A DNA stretch of 6,758 nt, from assembly GCA_017538465.1 (NCBI GenBank), contig JAFYIW010000329.1, forward strand, positions 1 to 6,758, in the 5' to 3' direction. The notes under the pieces are model-generated. The model was not told the origin of the DNA and searched no databases. It saw only the letters and a program-made list of their open reading frames with translations. This document shows positions 1-4,292 of this stretch, piece by piece. A program made the translations under genes and the position numbers. How positions within the stretch are numbered: the first letter of the stretch is position 1; every line of letters starts with the position of its first letter. Source of the stretch: Victivallales bacterium (GTDB taxonomy: Bacteria; Verrucomicrobiota; Lentisphaeria; Oligosphaerales; Oligosphaeraceae).

Positions 1-868
1 GCTCCAGTTCCTCTGGAGTGGGCTGGGGGTGGGCCTCCCCTGGATGCGTCTTGGCGATCTCATCCTGCATTTCCCGCTGGATGAGCATCTCGAAGCATTT
101 GTTGATGGAGCCGCTTTGCGAGGGGTCGGCGATGCCGATGGATTGATACAGCCGCGGATCGGCCAGATCCCGCCAGTTTTCGCCAAAGCGCGCGATTTCA
201 TCGTCCGTGAAGCCGGCCTGGCGTAGCCGGTCGAGATTCAGGATGACGCCAAAACTGGAGAAGCATGTCGCGTAATAGCGGTCTTGGGCGTCATACCAGA
301 TTTCCCCCCCGCCCCCGGACGCCAGAATGGGCTCGGTGCCGGTGAACCATTCCGGATGGCGCCGCTGCACGCCGGCAGGCACCAGAATGCCCGAGGCGGC
401 CAGCCCGGCGTAGTCATACTGCCCTCCCCCCATGAAGACGTCGATGTCGATGCCGACGTTGCCCGCAAGAAAATCCCGCCGTGCGCGCGAGGCGTCCGCA
501 TCCCCTTCCAGGGAAGTGCGGTCACTGAAAATGTCTGCGGCGACCTGGTCGTTCCACACGAATCCCGGGTTCCGTTGACACCAGTCATGCTGGAAGTTCG
601 CGGTGAAGGTGCTGCGCAGATAGCGCACGCATTCCGTGGTGCCGCCAATGGCGCGCCAGTCAATCGAGACCTCCTCGCCGGTGCGTTTTCGATGATATTC
701 ACGGAAGGCTATCTCGATTTCATGACGGATCGACTCGTTGTGCGGTGTCAAAACCACCAGTTGGCGCTTGGCGGGCGGAAGCTGCTCGGCGGGCTTGCGA
801 AGCACCAGCGGCAGCGCGATGATCACGCCGAGAACGAGGATGGCCAGCAGAAGACGTTTTTTCATCAT
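1..868 (-). CDS. ABC transporter periplasmic solute-binding protein, iron(III)-type (C-terminus beyond window)
   Basis: The reading frame starts at 868 and is still open at the left window edge, giving 289 residues of a probable protein of 400 or more. Residues 3-23 form a basic start plus a long hydrophobic stretch, so an uncleaved or Sec signal/anchor; there is no lipobox cysteine. Then come the typical solute-binding pieces: a first beta strand (QLVVLTPHNE, 36-45), GGTTECVRYL (75-84), a ligand-lobe segment with FMGGGQYDYAGLA (145-157), and WRDLADPRLYQSIGIADPSQ (232-251), the hinge pattern seen in FbpA/AfuA-type ferric-ion or polyamine/thiamine binders. The likely role is capturing a substrate outside the membrane for an ABC importer; the substrate is not decided by the sequence. 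Two ATG codons are adjacent (868 and 865). GAGGT at 883-879 lies 10 bases from the first, so 868 is preferred. It follows the kinase gene by 73 bases with no hairpin terminator visible, so co-transcription is possible. Permease and ATPase genes would be expected to the left, outside the window. Confidence 0.88.
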   Translation of the reverse strand, partial: MMKKRLLLAILVLGVIIALPLVLRKPAEQLPPAKRQLVVLTPHNESIRHEIEIAFREYHRKRTGEEVSIDWRAIGGTTECVRYLRSTFTANFQHDWCQRNPGFVWNDQVAADIFSDRTSLEGDADASRARRDFLAGNVGIDIDVFMGGGQYDYAGLAASGILVPAGVQRRHPEWFTGTEPILASGGGGEIWYDAQDRYYATCFSSFGVILNLDRLRQAGFTDDEIARFGENWRDLADPRLYQSIGIADPSQSGSINKCFEMLIQREMQDEIAKTHPGEAHPQPTPEELE

Positions 869-941
869 GAAAAAGCGGACCTCGAAAATGGTGGATCCTG
901 AGGCCCGCGAGAAAAAGGAGGTGTGAGTGCTGGCGAATGCG

Positions 942-2189
942 TCAAATCTTCAGCCCGCAGCTCTCCGCCGCCGCCTGGAGCTGTTTGACCAGCACGGTAC
1001 AGGAGGATATTCGCCGGTCGCGCCGGTAGATGGTGCAGTTGCGGATGACTTCGGCCAATTCCCGATAGGCCTTCCCTGACAACTCGGGAATGTCACCCAC
1101 GGCAGTCATCTCGTTTTTCTCCATGTCGCGCGCCGCGCTGTGACGGAAATCCTTTTGGACGGCATCGTTGGGGTCTTGGCTCAGCGGCTTTCCGCCGAAG
1201 AGCAGTGAGAAGGTCACGCCAAGGGCGAAGATGTCCGTGTCCGGCCCCAGCTCCGCACGGCAGATCTGCTCTGGGGACATGAAGCCGGCCGTGCCGGCGA
1301 CGGTGTTTTTCTTGAAGCCGGAGGGCACCGAAATGCCAAAGTCAATGAGCCGCACGCGTCCGCTGCGCTCCAGCATGAAGTTCGAGGGCTTGATGTCCAG
1401 ATGGATGAGGTTGCGCTGGTGAAGCTGGCCGATGGCCTTGCAGATCTGCAGGCAAACGCGGACCTTGTCCTCCAGGTTCAAGGCATTCTGCAGGGGTTTG
1501 GTGCCCAGGTCAATGCCGTTGATGCGCTCCATCAGCAGGTCATAGCCCAGCTCCAGCCCCATGCTGCTGACTTTGCGCAGGGAGAAGATGCACACCGAAA
1601 TCTGTTCGCCAAGCCCCTCGACCGAATCGTTGTTGAGCAGCTGGCCGACCTTGAATTCGTTGCTGAGGTGCTTCCATTTGGTCTTGTAGGAGACACTCTG
1701 AAGCTTGCCCTGGTTGCCTTTGTAGCGGGGGTCGCCAAACCAGCGGTCTTTCCAGTTCCGGATGGATTTCACGCAGAAGGCAAAGCCGTTGAGATTGGCA
1801 TTGTACAGCACGGACTCCGCGCCGCGGTCCAGGAAGTTGCCGAGAGTGTAGGGGGCGCCGTCCATCAACGCCTGCGCCTGAGTGCGCCGTGCGGCGGGAG
1901 ACAGCGTGTCCAGCCGTTCCGGCAAGGCGCTGTTCAGATAATTCCTGGCGACTTCGCTCAGGGGGTTCTCCGGCGCGGCAGCCGACGAGGAGAGGCGGAG
2001 AGTCTTGACCAGCAGGTCAAGATTCTCTGTCGCGCCGAGCGTGTCGCCGGGACTCGGCGGGACGGCGGGAACGGAACTTGGCGCGGGGACGTTGGCGGCG
2101 CCCTGCCCCATTTCCTCCGGAGTCAGGTAACGCCGCTTGTCCGGGGCCATTTCCTCCGGAGTCAGGTATCTTCGATTGTCCTTAGCCAT
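942..2189 (-). CDS. Hanks-type (eukaryotic-like) serine/threonine protein kinase, cytosolic
   Basis: This 415-residue protein has a complete kinase core at about 114-410. Visible are a nucleotide-loop remnant (DRGAESVLY, 121-129), the beta3 lysine K141 (FCVKSI), a likely alphaC glutamate E178, the catalytic loop HLDIKPSN (263-270; D265, K267, N270), the magnesium motif IDFG (D283), the activation segment ending GTAGFMSPE (299-307), the DTDIFALG helix (317-324) and a closing arginine cluster around 389-393. All catalytic residues are present, so activity is expected. Leucine replaces arginine before the catalytic Asp (non-RD), and the stretch between K141 and E178 is longer than usual. Residues 1-27 are two copies of an RRYLTPEEM motif, and 28-110 is a Pro/Ala-rich then helical linker. 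I see no membrane segment or PASTA/sensor domain. The ATG at 2189 has no clear Shine-Dalgarno; the 59-base gap from the tubulin-like gene holds the palindrome GTCCGGAC (2214-2221). Operon position suggests the GTPase or winged-helix protein as substrates, which is inference. Confidence 0.93.
   Translation of the reverse strand: MAKDNRRYLTPEEMAPDKRRYLTPEEMGQGAANVPAPSSVPAVPPSPGDTLGATENLDLLVKTLRLSSSAAAPENPLSEVARNYLNSALPERLDTLSPAARRTQAQALMDGAPYTLGNFLDRGAESVLYNANLNGFAFCVKSIRNWKDRWFGDPRYKGNQGKLQSVSYKTKWKHLSNEFKVGQLLNNDSVEGLGEQISVCIFSLRKVSSMGLELGYDLLMERINGIDLGTKPLQNALNLEDKVRVCLQICKAIGQLHQRNLIHLDIKPSNFMLERSGRVRLIDFGISVPSGFKKNTVAGTAGFMSPEQICRAELGPDTDIFALGVTFSLLFGGKPLSQDPNDAVQKDFRHSAARDMEKNEMTAVGDIPELSGKAYRELAEVIRNCTIYRRDRRISSCTVLVKQLQAAAESCGLKI
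2108..2168 (-). repeat. In-frame tandem repeat encoding two RRYLTPEEM motifs at the kinase N-terminus
   Basis: A 22-base identical segment occurs at 2108-2129 and 2147-2168, offset by 39 bases (13 codons), so the reading frame is kept. It encodes the second part of each RRYLTPEEM copy (kinase residues 6-14 and 19-27). Each copy ends on the coding strand with GGAGGAAATG, a ribosome-binding core only two bases before an in-frame ATG (M14 and M27), which is too close for normal initiation. The repeat looks like a recent duplication of a short linear motif containing Tyr and a Thr-Pro. Confidence 0.85.
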
Positions 2190-2248
2190 TGCAAAAACAC
2201 TTGTTACCGCGCTGTCCGGACGTGAACAACGCGGTCTGATGCGGAAAT

Positions 2249-3346
2249 CTAAAGTTTGTTGATGCGCTTGAGCATCGCGATGACATCGTCCTGACCATCG
2301 GACTTGACCTTCGCGGCCTCGTTGTCCAGGTTGACCTGGAGAGGCTCCAGTTCAACATACTGGTCGATGGTTCTGCGCACTTTCGTTTGCGCGTGTTCTT
2401 CTGACTCGCGGTTGAGATCCTGCACTTCCTCCGCAGGCTTGCGGGAATACAACAGCGAGACGCTGACGCGAGGATTCTTGAGATTCGGGTTCTCGACGAC
2501 GCTGTAAAGCGGCTTCACATCCTGATCGTTGAAATACTTGAGGATGTTGTAAAAACAGGTGCCGTCATTGCCGGCGGGCACTTCCAGCAGGAAGAGGGCC
2601 TCGATGGCCTGCTCCGGCGGCAGCAGCAGCGGATTCCAGCGGGCGGAGAGCTGTTTGCCGAAGTCGTTGTCCGGGTTATAGTTGAAGGACGTGAAGTGGT
2701 TGAAATACGGCTTGGAGAGGTACAGGGCGAAATCCGCCTGGTCGATGTGCTCCTCCAGGAGTTTCAGCTGCGCGTTCTTGGCCGGAATCGCGAAAAAATC
2801 CCGCAGCGAGTTCACGATCATCTGGTTGTATTTGTCCTCCGCAAGCTGTTTCTCGAATTTGCAGCGGTTCGAGAACATGAAGATGTTGCCGGTGTTCCCG
2901 CTGTCAATCGCCGCCGCCACCGGACCATTCAGGAAATCAGAGGTGTTGATCACAAATTCGTCGGGCTCCATCTTCGCGTAGGGAAGAACTAGCGCAAAAA
3001 CGGTCTTTTCCTCAACGGCGATTTTCTCCGCACGTCCGGCCAGCTCTTTCAAAATGCCCGCCGTGATGCCATTGCCGGTGCCGCCGCCGGTGGCGGCGAT
3101 GACCATCGCGCCGCGCACCAGGTTCGAAAGCTGGCGGCTTACCGAGCCGTATGCCTCCAGACCAATTTGGGGATCCATTCGCGCACCCTGGAAAACCCCC
3201 GAACCGTCCCGCAGGGAGGCCTGAATCTTCTCGCCAGACGTCGGAATCTTCGACAATTCCACCTCGGAGATGTTCACCACCACAGATTGCGCGTCTAGCT
3301 TGACTGCTATCTTGCTTCCTGCTCCGCCGATGCCGATGGTCCTCAT
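2249..3346 (-). CDS. FtsZ/tubulin-superfamily GTPase (divergent, TubZ- or FtsZ-like)
   Basis: This 365-residue protein carries the order of loops that defines the FtsZ/tubulin fold. T1 is GIGGAGS at 5-11; T2 resembles VNTDAQ as VNISEV (24-29); T3 lies near GVFQGARMDP (50-59); T4, the tubulin signature, is GGGTGNG at 87-93; a T5-like LPYAKMEP follows at 121-128. The T7 catalytic loop appears as HIDQAD at 200-205, matching the NxDxxD spacing of FtsZ (two acidic residues three apart), so GTP hydrolysis on polymerisation is plausible. A C-terminal domain follows (about 235-300), then a charged tail (303-365) ending in a short amphipathic basic-hydrophobic peptide. GGAGGAGGT six bases before the ATG fixes the start. 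The ATG overlaps the stop of the winged-helix gene (ATGA). The family is certain at superfamily level. TubZ, FtsZ-like (Makarova-Koonin type) or a new clade cannot be separated by eye, and this is unlikely to be the division FtsZ because no dcw/fts genes are nearby. Confidence 0.9.
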   Translation of the reverse strand: MRTIGIGGAGSKIAVKLDAQSVVVNISEVELSKIPTSGEKIQASLRDGSGVFQGARMDPQIGLEAYGSVSRQLSNLVRGAMVIAATGGGTGNGITAGILKELAGRAEKIAVEEKTVFALVLPYAKMEPDEFVINTSDFLNGPVAAAIDSGNTGNIFMFSNRCKFEKQLAEDKYNQMIVNSLRDFFAIPAKNAQLKLLEEHIDQADFALYLSKPYFNHFTSFNYNPDNDFGKQLSARWNPLLLPPEQAIEALFLLEVPAGNDGTCFYNILKYFNDQDVKPLYSVVENPNLKNPRVSVSLLYSRKPAEEVQDLNRESEEHAQTKVRRTIDQYVELEPLQVNLDNEAAKVKSDGQDDVIAMLKRINKL

Positions 3347-3693
3347 GATTTGACCTCCTCCAGAAACGCCGAGCCTTTCTTGACGTAACGGCCCGTCTTG
3401 ATGAGTTTCTCTAGCGCTTTCGCGCCAAATTCGGTGATGTAGATGTTCTTCCGGTTACGCTCGTCACGGACATCAATGAAACACAAAATGCGAAGCGATT
3501 CCACAATCGCCACCGCTGTCTGCTTCGTCCGGGTGATGCCGCCATGCTTCAGGTCGTCAAAAAGATTCGTGATATTATACTTCACTTGCTTATACTCCCC
3601 TGTCGCCGCCCACAATAATACCAAAAAGTGCTCCTCTCCCAGACGGGAAAGCTGCCGCTCAAATAACTCGGTTGGGCTGGAGGAAGTTGGCAT
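3343..3693 (-). CDS. Small winged-helix DNA-binding protein (TubR-like position)
   Basis: This is a 116-residue protein counted from the ATG at 3693. Residues 8-50 form helices (FERQLSRLGEEHFLVLLWAA); TRTKQTAVAIVESLRIL (54-70) fits a recognition helix; CFIDVRDERNRKNIYITEFG (71-90) is a classic wing with a charged turn and the YxxTExG pattern; and ALEKLI (93-98) leads into a dimer-type C-terminal helix. The fold resembles ArsR/MarR/PadR-type regulators; TubR, the centromere-binding partner of TubZ, also has a winged helix. It sits directly before the tubulin-like GTPase and shares four bases with it, so the two are co-translated. The likely job is to bind the palindrome and TAGT repeats upstream, as autorepressor and/or centromere adaptor (inference). 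An in-frame TTG at 3702 is the other possible start; neither start has a clear Shine-Dalgarno, so ATG was preferred. No specific family name can be assigned with certainty. Confidence 0.82.
   Translation of the reverse strand: MPTSSSPTELFERQLSRLGEEHFLVLLWAATGEYKQVKYNITNLFDDLKHGGITRTKQTAVAIVESLRILCFIDVRDERNRKNIYITEFGAKALEKLIKTGRYVKKGSAFLEEVKS
3353..3361 (-). promoter_or_regulatory. Strong ribosome-binding site of the tubulin-like gene
   Basis: On the minus strand GGAGGAGGT lies six bases before the ATG at 3346, inside the last codons of the winged-helix gene. It decides the start of the GTPase and, with the ATGA overlap, points to translational coupling of the two genes. Confidence 0.85.
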
Positions 3694-3729
3694 GCGACAC
3701 AAGGGAATTCAACGTAGGTGATATGCCAT

Positions 3730-3758
3730 ACTATAGTGTAGTTGCGTGATTTTGCTCA
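3730..3758 (-). promoter_or_regulatory. Candidate promoter of the winged-helix/GTPase/kinase operon
   Basis: On the minus strand TATAGT (3735-3730) is one base off the consensus -10 box. With a 17-base spacer the -35 position holds TGAGCA, a poor match, so activation or a weak promoter is possible. Transcription would begin near 3723, giving a leader of about 30 bases. The spacer overlaps the palindrome at 3743-3762. Confidence 0.4.
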
Positions 3759-3762
3759 CGCA
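3743..3762. promoter_or_regulatory. Perfect inverted repeat, candidate operator
   Basis: TGCGTGA (3743-3749) and TCACGCA (3756-3762) are perfect 7-base inverted arms around a 6-base spacer. Looser outer arms GTTGC (3741-3745) and GCAAC (3779-3783) surround it. The position over the spacer and -35 of the candidate leftward promoter is typical of a dimeric repressor site; the winged-helix protein is the obvious candidate. It is not followed directly by a T-run, so a terminator is less likely. Confidence 0.5.
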
Positions 3763-3834
3763 TACGCGCGAGTTTTTTGCAACTGCTTTCTTATCCGCCC
3801 CGAAGACTTATTCCTCATAAATACAGGTTCCTTT

Positions 3835-3894
3835 TAGATATAGTGGAATACAATTTAGTATAATGAAGTAAAAGATAGTGAAGTCTAGTTTAGT
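3835..3894. repeat. AT-rich tract with phased TAGT tetramers (iteron-like)
   Basis: TAGT occurs at 3841, 3856, 3876, 3886 and 3891; all intervals are multiples of 5 bases (15, 20, 10, 5), so the sites fall on alternating or identical helix faces. GAAGT occurs at 3865 and 3880, also 15 apart. The last two tetramers form TAGTTTAGT. The tract is strikingly AT-rich against the GC-rich left block. It could be a centromere/operator region read by the upstream-encoded winged-helix protein, but the repeats are short. Confidence 0.45.
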
Positions 3895-3958
3895 ATTATT
3901 TAAGCAGGATAGAAAAGAAGAGAGGAATGCGGTGCAGAACAGCCAAACGAGTGTCCGT

Positions 3959-4077
3959 CCTGCCAGGACCTAGGCAATTCTCCTGGAGAATCTGGTGGTG
4001 ACAGGCATCGGAATCCGCCTGCCAGAACCTAGGCAATTCTCCTGGAGAATCCGGTGGTGTCTGGTGGTGACAGGCAT
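3959..4077. repeat. Direct repeat, 59-base period, with internal palindromes
   Basis: Segments 3959-4000 and 4018-4059 match at 40 of 42 positions. Each contains CCTAGG and the 15-base palindrome ATTCTCC-T-GGAGAAT (3977-3991 and 4036-4050). The first copy runs directly into GACAGGCAT (to 4008); in the second, TCTGGTGGTG is inserted again before GACAGGCAT (to 4077), as if the end had been duplicated. There are only two copies with no regular spacers. Confidence 0.8.
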
Positions 4078-4098
4078 GAGGAAATGACGCCTGTCACC
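4066..4098. repeat. REP-like hairpin, copy 1
   Basis: GGTGACAGGC (4066-4075) pairs perfectly with GCCTGTCACC (4089-4098) around 13 bases. The same arrangement returns at 6106-6138, on the other side of the lipoprotein gene, which suggests a dispersed palindromic element rather than a gene-specific structure. Confidence 0.65.
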
Positions 4099-4156
4099 GG
4101 CGAAGAGTCCCGGTGGTGCATGAATGGCCGAATCTCATGCCGGACGATGGCGGTTA

Positions 4157-4184
4157 TTGAAGTGTAGTATAGTAAGATTATAAT
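4157..4184 (+). promoter_or_regulatory. Sigma70-type promoter of the YceK-like lipoprotein gene
   Basis: TTGAAG (4157-4162) and a perfect TATAAT (4179-4184) are separated by 16 bases. Transcription would start near 4191 and give a leader of about 100 bases. The spacer contains TAGTATAGT (4165-4173), the same motif found at the leftward promoter, so a regulator bound there would block RNA polymerase. Confidence 0.6.
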
Positions 4185-4190
4185 CGCGCG

Positions 4191-4223
4191 ACGCTCAGTC
4201 TGATCTGCTGACGCGCCGAGCGT
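4191..4223 (+). other. Possible stem in the 5' leader of the lipoprotein mRNA
   Basis: ACGCTC (4191-4196) can pair with GAGCGT (4218-4223); inside, TCAG (4195-4198) could alternatively pair with CTGA (4208-4211). This lies right at the predicted transcript start. It could protect the RNA end. No riboswitch class is recognised. Confidence 0.3.
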
Positions 4224-4292
4224 TATGCGGCAGTGCGATTAATGTGACTTGTCTCTTGGTGATTAAAGTATCATGGAAAGAATGGGAAGTCA

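Larger units (their letters stand above)
3694..4292. other. Divergent intergenic region with promoters, operators and repeats
   Basis: No convincing gene lies here on either strand; stops are frequent and short open frames have no coding look. From left to right it holds a leftward promoter with palindrome (3730-3762), a plain stretch (3763-3834), an AT-rich TAGT-bearing tract (3835-3900), a purine-rich stretch, a 59-base-period direct repeat and hairpin (3959-4098), and a rightward promoter (4157-4184) with a roughly 100-base leader. A leader peptide or small RNA cannot be excluded. Confidence 0.75.

Noticed and set aside
284..901. Open frame of 205 codons on the plus strand
   Set aside because: It lies antisense to the solute-binding protein gene, whose minus-strand product has recognisable family motifs; the plus-strand product has none.
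1401..2225. Open frame of 274 codons on the plus strand
   Set aside because: It is the antisense shadow of the kinase gene; in GC-rich DNA such long antisense frames are common.
2249..3346. Bacterial tubulin BtubA/BtubB or the cell-division FtsZ
   Set aside because: BtubA/B carry a eukaryote-like GGGTGSG and come as a pair of about 430-470 residues; division FtsZ would have a closer match to GGGTGTG and NVDFAD and lie near ftsA/ftsQ or mur genes. Neither fits.
3743..3778. Rho-independent terminator with the T-run at 3773-3778
   Set aside because: The hairpin and T-run are separated by about 10 bases, and no gene on the plus strand ends before it.
3959..4077. CRISPR array
   Set aside because: There are only two long copies, no uniform spacers and no cas genes; the copies contain palindromes and part of a dispersed element.
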